This document shows positions 23,493 through 34,743 of a stretch of 64,000 bases of DNA, one piece after another. The first letter of the stretch is position 1, and the number at the start of each line of letters is the position of its first letter. Under the pieces are notes generated by a model. It worked only from the letters and a program-made list of their open reading frames with translations, did no database searches and was not told the DNA's origin. The stretch comes from Mercenaria mercenaria (lineage: Eukaryota; Mollusca; Bivalvia; Venerida; Veneridae), in assembly GCF_021730395.1 (NCBI RefSeq), contig NC_069363.1, positions 46,119,001 to 46,183,000 of the forward strand. The letters are read 5' to 3'. Made by a program: the position numbers and the translations under genes.

Positions 23493-24361
23493 AAAACTCA
23501 ACACCTAGTTGTTGTTAAATGGTCATGGGATGACCTTGTTTATTTGTAAAACATGTCAGAGATAATCATTTAAGAGCAATAATTGTAATACGAATGTATA
23601 AACGTTGTACCGGAAACCATTTTTAATATAAAAACAGTCAGTGGAAACAGATGTATAAAATTTATGAATGGAAACGAAATGTAAAAAAGGGTTCATTCGA
23701 AATGGAAATATAAATGGTTCGTTACAAGAACTAGATGTCTGGTATGACAGGAAAACAACATCAATAACAACAACAACAAAAAGTGGGTTTTGGGTTTTTT
23801 TTTTACATGGTTACCTCCTTATATTGCTTACTACAGTGGTGTAGGGGATGGCGGTGGGTAAAAACAGTATGTCCCTATGTTGTCGTTGTACCGGAAATCA
23901 TTTTTAATATAAAAACAGTCAGTGAAAACAGATGTATAAAATTAACGAATGGTAACGGAATGTGAAGGGTTCGTTCGAAATGGCCAAAAAGATAGATATT
24001 TGTTAAAATTCTGTTAAAATTTGTTTAAATTGTATGGTAAGGAGGCACCCAGTTTACACGTGATATAAAATATTCTGTATATAAATGTATAAATGACTGC
24101 AGGACTAGAACAATATATATGGACATAAGAATGAGCATTAGGCAATAAATAAATACAACAAAAATTCGCAGTTTAGCAAATAGACAATCATAATGTTTTT
24201 CTCAAACTTGACGCTGCAAATACTATACCAGATATTGCTTAAAACAATATATCATGCACATCAATGTAGAAAGGGAAACAATTGTTTAAACATATTGCGC
24301 AAATTGACTTTAAACACAAAGTCTAACCCTTAGAGTGAAACCCTTATACTAGTACCGAAAC

Positions 24362-24362
<1 letters not shown>
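23493..24362. other. nothing named; local duplication
   Basis: GTACCGGAAA-CATTTTTAATATAAAAACAGTCAGTG followed by ACAGATGTATAAAATT and AACG(A)AATG occurs at about 23608 and again at about 23888, so this stretch holds a direct duplication about 280 bp apart. There is no gene signal. Confidence 0.5.

Positions 24363-24400
<38 letters not shown>
24363..24400. repeat. (AT)n microsatellite
   Basis: An uninterrupted AT run of about 38 bp. Confidence 0.97.
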
Positions 24401-24402
<2 letters not shown>

Positions 24403-24799
24403 ATGTTTACGCATATCTCAGATTCAAGAAGCTAAAACAGTTTAACTATTCTCTTACTCATGCGGATGTGTGATTTGAAGTATATTAGCAAGTTACTAGT
24501 ATGCGTAACAAATCACAGACTACTTCTTTCTTTTTGCTACTAACTATTGTCATGCATGAACAGAATATAATACATGTGCCTATCAAATCTATCTTTAGCT
24601 AGTCTTTAACACCGTGAAGGCAAATAATGAAGGACACTATTCAGAAAACCTGTCACAAAACGGGTATGGTCCTTTGTTTACATTCAACCCAAGCTAAAGT
24701 AAACCGATTAATCCGGTTCTGGCCAGTTTTTGGCTGAACTAAATTCCAGACATGCCGTCATGTTCCTGACGTGTAGCCCCTCCCAGAACCTGTCATAAA

Positions 24800-26212
24800 A
24801 TATTGCTTTTATGGAAAGTACACTATCTAAATGACAACTTAAATAAAATAACTGAATGGTCCAAGCGTAGGTTGGTAACTTTTAATCCGAACAAAACAGA
24901 AGTGGTATTTTTTACACTCGGATCTGAAGTTAAACCTTCTCTTTACTTTGATAATGTTCTTCTTGATTATATGGACAGTCATAAACATTTAGGAGTTACT
25001 TTTAGATCAGATGGTAAATGGCACGATCATATCAATAATATACTTTCATCTGCCTCAGAAATTCTAGGGTCAATGAGAGCTTTAAAGTTCAAACTAAAAA
25101 GAAATACTCTAAATCAAATTTATATATCCTACGATGTCCGTTTCTATCGAACGTCTTCTTAATGAAATTGGTTGGGTATCTCTGTCCGATAGACGAAACA
25201 TTCAAAAACTTTTTACCATGTATAAAGCCAAACATCGTACATTACCGGACTATCTATTAAATTTAATTCCAGAAACAGTTACTAATGATGTGCCCTATCT
25301 TCAAAGAAACAGGAATGATTATATACTAGTTGCTCGTCGCACGCAAATTTTTGCCAACTCGTTTATTCAATCAGCTTCTTCTTTGTGGAACGATTTAGAA
25401 TCCAAAATTCATCCACAATTGATATTTTTAAATCAAAACTTAAACCAAAATACAAACCTCCTTTTGTACCCGCATATTTTTGTATTGGCGAAAGGCTGTT
25501 CTCGGTTTTCCATGCTCAAATGCGTAATAAATGCAGTAATTTAAATGCTGATCTATATAGAAATCATTTAAGAGACAATGCTGCATGTGACTGTGGTCTT
25601 GATATTGAAGATGCTGAACATTTTCTCTTTAAATGTAAATATTATGCTTTACAAAGAATACAGCTTTTTAACGCCACACGTATTTTTCATCCACTGAATA
25701 CGCGTACTCGTTTGTTAGGTGATGAAAATTATACTGAAGAAGAAAATTCACTAATATTTTTAGAAGTATAAAAATATATCAAACATATAAAAAAAATCTT
25801 TTTCATTAAGACATCTGATTGCTGCCAAATTATAAGCTAAACGCAATTGTACCTCCCCTAGTTATGACACAATACTTCGGACTCTCCCTCTTCCTATCTT
25901 TCCATCTATCTCGCTTTCTCTTAATTTCTACAGTTAGGTCATTTCTACTTATTCTCCAACATTGTTGTTATTCATTTCGCTTAGCTTCATACTCTTCCAA
26001 TTACATTTTGTCATTTTTTCATAAGAATACAATGCAATCAATAAAATTAATTTTCCTTTAAATATACCTTCGGGGATGGACCGAACTGCTAATGTTCTAT
26101 GAACTTGTGGTCCAACCCTTTTACCTTTCTTAGAATGTTTTGTATATGTACATTGTATATGTTGTCATAAAAAAGGAGGAATAAAATATGTTTAAATCAA
26201 ATAAAATACGAA
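24800..26212 (+). mobile_element. 5'-truncated LINE (APE-type non-LTR retrotransposon)
   Basis: The coding remnant starts inside the reverse transcriptase (W-S-K-R-R-L-V-T-F-N-P-N-K-T-E, then L-G-V-T-F-R-S-D-G-K-W at about 24990) and runs to a C-terminal Cys/His block (C-D-C-G-x8-E-H-F-L-F-K-C at about 25590-25640). The frame shifts near 25410, and about 40 residues between I-Y-I-S-Y and S-V-S-I-E-R-L (about 25130) are missing, so it is dead. The 3' UTR ends in an AATAAAATATG and A-rich tail near 26212. The clade is not resolved; its sequence differs from the LINE at 51-58 kb. Confidence 0.88.
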
Positions 26213-26234
26213 ACGCCGTATAGCGTAGCTTCTC

Positions 26235-26350
26235 TATACTGACTGTTTTGCGGAGTAATATACATATTTTACATGCTGTTAAATTTTCATGTGAAACAAC
26301 TCTTTCTTTCTATGATTTGGTGTTGGTTGAATTCTTTTTCTCATAAGGTA
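26235..26350 (+). mobile_element. end fragment of the TTAA foldback element
   Basis: GTAATATACATATTTTACATG, GAAACAACTCTTTCTTTC and ATGATTTGGTGTTG match the outer part of the right arm of the element at 41866-42677. The terminal repeat itself is lost. Confidence 0.7.
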
Positions 26351-26947
26351 AGGCTAAGCGTTAATTACATTGAATTAAGTTGATAAAAATGTTCTGAACT
26401 GAATTCAAACCCATGACAACGCGCGTGGAAGTTGGAGAGCTTACCGGCACGCAACCGTGCTATCGGTAAACTATGTAGGTTATTTTATTCTATGAGTATG
26501 TATATTTTAAAATACACATATAGGCCGGTTAAATTACCAGAAATAAAGTCGGATCCTTAAAATAAATCCAGCAAAAAGTTGAGGGGTTTTTTTTATGATT
26601 CATAATCCTTAGTTACTTATGCAAACTTGACAGGAAAAAAGTCCGCAAAGGAAATCCAAGCCAAACTTTGAAAATTTGGGGATATTCAAAGACAGCTGCC
26701 TTTAGATTTTAATTAAACAAAGTATTGCAAATCTATATAAAATTTGTTAATTCAACAAAAGTTTAGTATCTTTTCTTTATCAACGTGCATGCATTACAGA
26801 ATAAAGCAGTTAAAGAAGCATTTTAAAAACAATTGTTGTAAATATTTAATGAATTTCGAGCAAATATTCCACCCATTTGTTGTAACATTGTGAATACATG
26901 TTTGTTCTACGAATCTTTTCTTGTTTCCAACTTTGAGATACACATGT

Positions 26948-27316
26948 TTAGTCTTCAACCCCTTTTACCTCCAATGCCGACGAGCTTGTTTTAGATATAT
27001 GTTTTAGATATATGTATTTGTTTTTTATTTTGTTCTGAATTTTGACACCTATATTCTGAATTTTGACACCCGACGCTTTTTGACAATGATGGTAAAATAC
27101 TAAATGTAGCCTACCGATTCTTGCTATAAATCCTAAAATACTTTTTTTCTGATATTCAAAGTAAACATTTATGCTATAGTCTACAAGCAGCAGAACAACA
27201 CAGCATATGGTACACAGTAACGACCATAATACGTATTTGACGTTTTCAGGACTCCAGATGCAATATCTAAAAAATGTGCCATGATATTTTTGAGGACTTT
27301 TTTTTCTGTGTTTCAT
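26948..27316 (-). other. possible isolated exon with a DEG/ENaC-like first membrane segment
   Basis: The minus-strand frame encodes 122 residues. Its first 60 contain Y-V-L-W-S-L-L-C-T-I-C-C-V-V-L-L-L-V-D-Y followed by N-V-Y-F-E-Y-Q, an arrangement like the start of an amiloride-sensitive or FMRFamide-gated sodium channel (W at the membrane entry, then an aromatic-rich Y-F-x-Y after it). No convincing second exon is visible. It could equally be a chance hydrophobic frame. The second half, with two near-identical G-V-K-I-Q-N blocks from a small DNA duplication, looks non-coding. Confidence 0.22.
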
Positions 27317-29455
27317 AGCCTTATATACTACTTATTACACACCAAACGGTTTATGTCCGAATTAGTTCAACCCCAAATGTTAAAGGCATGAAGGGGGCAA
27401 TTAGCCGGATATGCCTCCGTGGTCCACTCGAATGTAGTCCATATCAATATATAGTGCAATTTTCCCGCCTAGTAAAGGCCATTTTCATGCCAGATATAAG
27501 CTTTATTTATGCTCGATTGTAAAAAGGAATGTCCGCAGATGGTTTTAAGCTACGTTATATGCTTCAAAAGTTGATTGGAAGCTGCCTTGTAAAATGAAAG
27601 TGAAAGTAGGTATTTCCTGATGTCTACCTACGCAATATTAACGTTTTCATCACGTGTCTCAGTCACGTGACCATGGTTTCACTGCATTATGGTCAACCCC
27701 ATATTTTTTGGGTATATTTTGATTGCCTAAAGACAGACCTTCAAGACAAGGGTAGTCTCGCAGGAAGTGAAAGGCTAGAAATCTTGATAAAAATATGTTA
27801 TAAGTTGTTAATTTTATATAGAAAATAGTAGCGGATGCATTTAATACCTTCATACCTAAAATGACCAGCTTGATGTAGCGTAAAATAACGAAAACGCCCG
27901 AAATATTGGCGAATATAAATGAGTGCCAAGTCAATACTTACGGAAAATAATATATATAATTGACACCAATGTTATTGTTATACTTTTACAAGGTAATCTG
28001 CATACATGTTTCGCTCAAATTGAAAAGATGTTTATAACTGTAAAACTGTAAGATTTTTTCGACTTTTTGGGCCTAAAACAGTTTGTTTTGTTTTTTCTGA
28101 AAGCGGTATATTTTCTTTTTAATTTTTATTTCATAATGATTTATTATGATATAATTTTTGGACCAGTGTTATGATTTGGATACGCTACAAAATAAAGTCA
28201 CATATTTATATTTTTGAACAGTAAGTGGATTAAATGAACAAATGTAAATCCACTATCCCCTCAAATCATACCCACACGGACACAACGTGATCACAATATT
28301 TAATGTAAAATATTATAATTACAACCTTAAAATAATAACTAAGAAAAATTAAATCAATTATAATTGTTAAATGTGTTATAAGCGACTTGGTTGTCGACGT
28401 TAACATTTTTCACAAGATATGTATATAATCAATTTATAATCTTATAATCAGTCTCGTATCAAAATATTTTCATACATCAATATATATATAAATATTATTA
28501 TTGTTCCTTCTCATCAGAAGGAACACTTATGGTGAACATGTCACACTTGACTGAGCAGGTAATGAATACAAGGGTATCATCAAAAGCATCCGAATTCCAG
28601 TAGGCGCCGCCATTTTGTACTCATGCATATTCATTACAAATAGCCTGTTTGCCAATGTGTTTTTACGCATCTTTAAGTCAATCTTTAGTGAAATACAACT
28701 GCGTAATAAACAGACCTACAAAAAAAAACAACAATAATTTAGTTTAAACTATCTAACTCCTAAATCTTACATGTCATATTGTAGAATCGAGATTAACTAA
28801 ATGAATATTCATCATCTAAAAATAGACTCCCGCCCAAAAATATCGTCTGCTATTATTCTTCTCGGTTGTATTCCTTGCTGCTTCCAGAGGTTCTTTTTAC
28901 GATTTTATTTCATACCAACTTTATTATTTTGACATTTTAAGTATAACCATCAAAACATACTGTACTAATAAAGTTATTCGAGATTTTTTACTTGTCTGTG
29001 TATGCTATTGCACGATACGTACCATCAACGGATAACAACATTTCAATTACTTCCCTTGTTTTTATCTAGAACTATATAATGCATTTCTTCACTTTACTGA
29101 GCTATAAATATTTCGAACTTTGTAATTTCATGCCTTCTGATTAATTGTTTTCTAATTTTTAAGTTGTGAACTTTTTGTACGCACTTTTCTCAAATCCATC
29201 AGTTTGTAGGTGCCGACTTATATAAAAGCCCCTTTTCTGCTGGTTTAGTGGTTCTGGAGCTGTATCCATTCATGCAATCAATCTGACCAAAGTACATCTC
29301 CTATTACGCTGCGCATAGAATCTGAGAACGACCTATTCATAGCCTCGTTCTGACGACCCTTTCGCTAGCCAATCAGAGCTTAACTTACAACATTTTGCAA
29401 ATCTACCTGTAGCCTTGACTTTTGATATTTACAATTTCTTATGTCGTATTGTGTC
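27317..29455. other. long stretch with no assigned gene
   Basis: No motif-bearing frame or named repeat is seen. There are short AT-rich tracts near 28430-28500. Confidence 0.4.
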
Positions 29456-29459
29456 AGAT

Positions 29460-29575
29460 GGCCGGTTAGCTCAGTCGGTAGGTAACTTGCTTTATAAGTG
29501 AGAGGTCCCGGGTTCGAGCCCTGGAATGAATGCACATTTTTCTTACTCTTTGACATTGGAACAAGTCGTCTGATT
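29460..29575 (+). mobile_element. tRNA-derived SINE fragment
   Basis: GGCCGGTTAGCTCAGTCGG (A box) and GGTCCCGGGTTCGAGCCC (B box) are spaced as in a tRNA, with an anticodon-like arm CTTGC-TTTATAA-GTGAG. The 3' side (GAATGAATGCAC) does not pair with the 5' side, so no acceptor stem forms and this is not a working tRNA. The following CACATTTTTCTTACTC block matches the same position in the SINE at 31.59-31.87 kb. Confidence 0.8.
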
Positions 29576-30333
29576 GGTTAAAATAAAAATAGCAATACTG
29601 GAAATCCAAAATATACAGAAGACGTATGTGAATGGGTCGTTCTCAGATCTTCGTTTAGAAGATCAAGTACTTAAGTCAGATTGTTCATGCAATGAAATTA
29701 CTGGGATATGGCAGATCTTTTCTTCCATTATATTGCTAATTAAAACAGGGAAACATACGACTAAATTCTGATCTGTGCCACTAGCACAGTTGTCGACATT
29801 GATTCCCGAAATTTTGACAGAGATATGGTATTTATTATTGTCCGGTAGGATCGCTCATCAAAAGGTGTTTGTTTTTTTTTTTAAGTTAAATAAATGTTTG
29901 TGTGAAATAACTTTAAGTATTCTTATAATGAATAGATAAGAATGCACGTAAACTAGCAAAACACATAGTTCATAATTATTCTATTAAAGATCCCTTAAAA
30001 AGAATATTTCATATGCGCTAGAAGGAACCTTTTGGTAAGCTAAATCTTGTATAGCATGTTATATTACTATTATAACATATTTCAACTGTAGTAACATTCT
30101 GACAAGACGGGACACGTACACATTATGAAATCATATCAATTAAAAAAAAATCGTCTGACATGTTGACGATCGACTGTCCAAGCGCTGAGTGAACTGACCA
30201 CGCTATGTGAGAATACACGTGCTCAGAGCGCGAAATTAACGCCTCGCCGTGGTCCGCTAGGAACGATAAGAGCGGAAATAATTTTCTTCTAATTCACTGC
30301 GTTTAACCGAAGAAAATTATATTTTTATGTAGG
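29576..30333. other. nothing recognised
   Basis: Short frames only, with no motif or named repeat. Confidence 0.4.
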
Positions 30334-30777
30334 TTTAAAGGCACTGACCTCCAGATCGTACGGGAAAAAAAGGAGAAAATTTAGATATTAGAAAATTATT
30401 GCTATATTTCTTTAGAAGGCTTTGAAACTTAGTTACTGACAGATTATATGCTATGAAAATATGTAAGAATTAGTAGATTTTACTCTTTCTCCATTGAAAA
30501 TATCAGAGGTATACTGCCTTAATTATATAGCTTTATATTTAACAACTGTTCAGTACGGATTCCTCTGTGGTGCATTGTTCAAGAACGCAGGAAAATCGTT
30601 ACTGTTGCGGTGGCCCGAGTTCGCTTCCCGACTCCGGCATTTTTTGTTTTTTCTTGATTTGGCTTTTTAAGATAGTTTAGAAACAAAAGCTCATGTACCA
30701 ATGTACATAATACGACCAAACTTCAATTTTAAAGAAACATCACTTTTAGCCAAAATCTGGAGGTCAGTGCCTTTAAA
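30334..30777. mobile_element. MITE with about 23-bp TIRs and TTAA borders
   Basis: The ends are perfect inverted repeats: AAGGCACTGACCTCCAGAT on the left and its complement on the right, each bordered by TTTAAA, so TTAA target duplications fit. The interior has no transposase and includes a tRNA-like AGTTCGCTTCC box near 30618. Confidence 0.85.
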
Positions 30778-31585
30778 CATCTAATTTAACTAAAACACGT
30801 TATACATTTTAAATTTTGTTTTGTTTATGTCTAACAAACAAAAGCTATATTGGCCTTTTGTAAAATAATGGAAGTTAGTAATGTGCATACATGTATTCAT
30901 AATTTTGCTTAAAATGTTACGTTGAGAAACTAGATAATTTAAATATACTAAAGGTTTAAACTTTATTACATGTGTAAATTCCTCATAATATTTCGCATAA
31001 TCCCGTTTTTCCTTTATTCCAATTACCCTGAAACCTGCGCACAATATTTTTGTTAAAGAGTTTTATGTAGATTTGTAGAGCTCTTAATTATTTTTTTGGT
31101 CATATGATTGACCAATATCTTACATGTTGTACCATGCGTTCATTAATTTTTCAAGATATCAAAATATCAAACACGTAAATCGGTATATAACAAGAATATC
31201 ACTGCTATATCGAATGTATTACCTATTGAGTTATCCATATTCAGTTGTTCACAGAATTAGTAGTGCTATTGAACTCATCCGTGCTTCTGCGTCGGCGTCC
31301 CGATTTGGGTAAGTTTTCGTATGTAAGTAACCACTTGTGGGAATGGATTGAAATTTCACTTATTCACTGTGATAAACTGAAACACACTGCTATTCTTTTT
31401 TTTTTACAAAATTATGCCCCTTTTTCGACTTGGCAATTTTTGTTTACGTTTGGGTAATTTTTTGTATGTATGCTGGTATCTCATTACCCACTAATGGGAA
31501 TGGATTGAACTTTCACACACTTGTTCAATGTGATGATCTGGCATGCAGTGCACAAGTTTCATAACTCTACCTTGCATGTTTACAA
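30778..31585. other. nothing firmly recognised
   Basis: Two loosely similar stretches with CACTTGTGGGAATGGATTG (31330) and CACTAATGGGAATGGATTG (31489) suggest a degenerate tandem repeat of about 160 bp at 31310-31600. Confidence 0.4.
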
Positions 31586-31589
31586 AATT

Positions 31590-31872
31590 AAGCCCCCCTT
31601 CAACTGCTTGACACATCCTCTCCCCTAACGAGACCAAGTTCGTACCGTGACATACACCCCAACACATTCGTCAAAACTCATCCTCGAGTTCCGGAGGTAA
31701 AAAACATTGTATACGTCGTAAGACTGACCAAGCAAGCATGCCACGGCCCCCCGTTGGATGCCAAATGTCACATCACAGGGTGAGAAACATGTGTAGTCAG
31801 TCCGGGGTTTGAACCCGGGACCCCTCGCTTACAGGGCGAGTGCTGTACCGACTGAGCTAACCGGCTGCCTGA
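31590..31872 (-). mobile_element. tRNA-derived SINE, near full length
   Basis: Read on the minus strand the head is GCCGGTTAGCTCAGTCGG, then an anticodon-like arm CTCGC-CCTGTAA-GCGAG with perfect stem, then CCGGG-TTCAAAC-CCCGG as T arm. No acceptor stem can form. The tRNA-unrelated body follows (GTGATGTGACATTTGGCATC and on). It is a pol III-type SINE; the anticodon position would read TGT (Thr), but a working tRNA is not supported. Confidence 0.85.
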
Positions 31873-33330
31873 CACACCCTCTTCCTTTCATTTACCTAAG
31901 TGAATAACTATGAAAATTGTTAAATCCCGCAGTACGGTACACGCACATATTACTTTGAAATTGTATACCATTGAGATGCAGCTGGTCACAGGTTTCAGGC
32001 ATTTCTGGAGTAATGATATCTTTGGCATCGCAAACAGCACACTAATATATTGATATATTGATTTTGTCTTAGACTAAGAAATAATTTGGTATATGTTTGC
32101 CAAGTAACTAGGCATACCACGTAAAGAATTAGTCATACTAACCTATCCCCCCCAACATCCTCTCCCGCCCCCCCCCCCCCCCAACCCCCACACCCACCCC
32201 AACCCTGATAAAGCAGTTCAATGCTATTGAAAATTTATCTAAACATTTTAATAAACCAACCATATAGAAATTGGTTAATTTAAAACAGATGAGTAAACTG
32301 GATCTATAAATTTGGTAAAATGTCACATCGGAAGAATGCGCATATCTGTAATCACATTAACAGATACCCATTGTACATCTGTCACTAAAATACTTTACTT
32401 TTAGATATTGACTTATAATCTAGAATATCTTCATCCAATGAATATATATAAACTAACCATGTTTATACAGCTACATCCACAATTAAATGTCATGTGTAAC
32501 AGAAATATGTTAAATAAAGTTCCAGTGTTTTTGTGTACTTAAATGACGTCAAGTATAATATTATTTTCTTGTTGTCGAAACAACTGTAAAGATAGTTGGT
32601 TCTATATATCAATGCAACGTATTTGGTTAATTAACCTATTTGCCACATTAATGTAGCGGACATGTACCAAACACATCAGTGAACATTTTAGTTATGATAC
32701 TCGTTTATATAGCATTTCACATTTCATTCAAATTGTCGTCGAATTCTCGAAGACGTACTGTACTAAGTATTGTAATAGATCTATTGTACTTACCTGAACA
32801 AAGTGTCAGGGTTTTCTAGTTCATTTACATTGCCACATGACAAAACGAAACCGTCACAGACAAGCGCTTTTACAGTATCAACGGATCATAAGCAGCTTTG
32901 TCATGTAATTAAGGAATCAAAGCTTATTCACTGGTATCATATACACTGTAGTCCAGTTAACCATGAAACATGCATTTCCTGTAACCTAAATTCCCGCTTA
33001 CAATTGAAATCGTTGTGACAGTATAAAATCTCAGCAAACTACCTTTGAAATAAAAGGCTTACATACCTGATAAATTTGTTTTAATATTTTGCACATGTTT
33101 TTCTCTTACAATCAGCGATTCAATGCTGAAAAGTTTGCTTATATATTATAAATATTCCTTACACTTTAAAAGCACTTATAAATTCTGAAAGAAAAAATCT
33201 TTCCATGTTAAAAACTGTAGTACAACACTATTATCATCGACAATGAAAGTAGATTAGGTATAGAAATAAAGTATCTATAATACCTTTACTACATACAACA
33301 AAAGTCATTTTCCGTGCAAATAATACGTTG
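31873..33330. other. mostly unassigned; contains a C-rich tract
   Basis: A C-rich low-complexity run lies at about 32147-32203. Nothing else is recognised; the minus-strand Gly-rich frame there is the C-run read backwards. Confidence 0.4.
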
Positions 33331-33334
33331 AAGT

Positions 33335-33578
33335 TTCGAATACCATTCCATATTTTGTCTAAACTTTTGACACATGGCTTTGAAAGTTTGAACACTTGCT
33401 AACCATTATGGTCACAAATTGCCACATAGTACAAGACTTATCCAAATCCACAAATACAGGTACATTGTTCGTCTTATCTATTTTTCTTCTTTTGTCTGAA
33501 AATCTCTGGTAATATTTTGACCCATACTTCCATCAATTCTTCGAATAATCGAGCGCGCTGTCAATAGACAGCTCTTGT
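33335..33578 (-). mobile_element. head piece of the 17-bp-TIR element, reversed
   Basis: On the minus strand it opens GAGCTGTC...GACAGCGCGCTCG, then ATTATTCGAAGAATTGATGG and GTGGATTTGGATAAG, matching the left 150 bp of the element at 12304-13348. The right part is absent. Confidence 0.75.
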
Positions 33579-33581
33579 TAT

Positions 33582-33862
33582 ATATTCCGTGTTCAAGGCC
33601 TGAGCTGATGTCGGCATTTTCAATAGTTTACAAATAACACCTTTTATGTTAATGGCAAAGAAAGATCCAATGTACTCCTGGGGCAATATTTCAGTCGCGC
33701 GCGGGTACCAGGTAGGACCAATGACTACCTTAAGCCGTTCGGATGGCTTCCTCACCTGAAATAATTCAAACCCATATGTGAGGTTTTGAACATGCAGAGG
33801 TGACGGGAAAGTGATTTGAAGTCAGCGATCTTAACCACTCACAGAAACTGATGTTGGTTTTC
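33582..33862 (-). mobile_element. tRNA-Leu-type SINE, near full length
   Basis: Minus strand: GTGGTTAAGATCGCTGACTTC is like the A-box side of a tRNA-Leu, followed by TCAAATCACTTTCCCGTCACC and GGGTTTGAATT as B-box side, then the body GTGAGGAAGCCATCCGAACG...AAGGTAGTCATTGG. The same body is at 3.1 kb. It abuts the TIR-element head piece, so one probably inserted beside the other. Confidence 0.75.
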
Positions 33863-34129
33863 TGACATAATTTAACCGTATGTTTTCTTTTATCCAGAGA
33901 AAGGAGGACAGGAAAATGTATTTGCTACAGTAAGAAGAGATGTTATAAGATATGACACACCTCTCTCAGCCCCTTAGCACTGACAAAGCGGAAGTGTATT
34001 ACACAAATGACTTTATACATTAAACCAAAACTTCAAACGTCCGCTCAAAATCTATGACAATTTCTTTCATATTACCAATGTTTCTTTGTAAAACATTTTC
34101 TCACACCTAGCAAAAATATCTTTTGAATA

Positions 34130-34743
34130 ACATAATTAAATTTCAACAAGATCAAGTGATGCTAATGTATCACTAGCTCGTATAATTTTTGAAAAACTTC
34201 AAATTTAACTAATTTCTATGTCAAAAGGGCTAAAACTGAGCTAAAGTATGTGTCCTAGTTATGTAGTCTTGCCTACAGACTATGATGGTAAACAAGTGGT
34301 CAAAGTTTCAAAGCCATATGACAAACAGGTAAGGCAAAATATGGACTGTTATAAAAACTTTAACTGAATTGCAAATCCAAAAAGGGCCATAATTCAGCCA
34401 AAATAGTTGACGGAGTTATGTACTGCTGCCTACAGACGGAGATCATGACAATAAAGAAGTGTTCAAAGTTTCAAAGCCACATGTCAAATAGTTATTACAA
34501 AACATGGACTTGTTCGAAATCTGAACCAATTTCCAAGTCCAAGAAGGGTCATAATTCAGCCAAAATATTTGATGTAGTTATGTCCTCTTGCCTACAGATA
34601 GAGACTGTTATAATAAACAAATGTTCCAAGTTTGAAGTAAATATCTTTCATGGTATACAAGATATTACTATTTCATTAAAACGTTAACCAACGCCGACGC
34701 CGGGTGAGTAGTATAGCTCTCCATATTCTTCGAATAGTCGAGC
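34130..34743 (+). mobile_element. tail piece of the 17-bp-TIR element
   Basis: Repeated CATAATTCAGCCAAAATA units (34391, 34551) lead into ACGCCGACGCCGGGTGAGTA and the right TIR TTCTTCGAATAGTCGAG at 34726-34742, as at 13288-13347. The plus frame at 34418-34687 is a by-product. Confidence 0.8.

Noticed and set aside
29460-29535. Functional tRNA gene
   Set aside because: A and B boxes are present but the acceptor stem cannot form and SINE body sequence follows.
31798-31866. Functional tRNA-Thr gene on the minus strand
   Set aside because: Anticodon and T arms are good, but the acceptor stem is missing and a SINE body follows directly.
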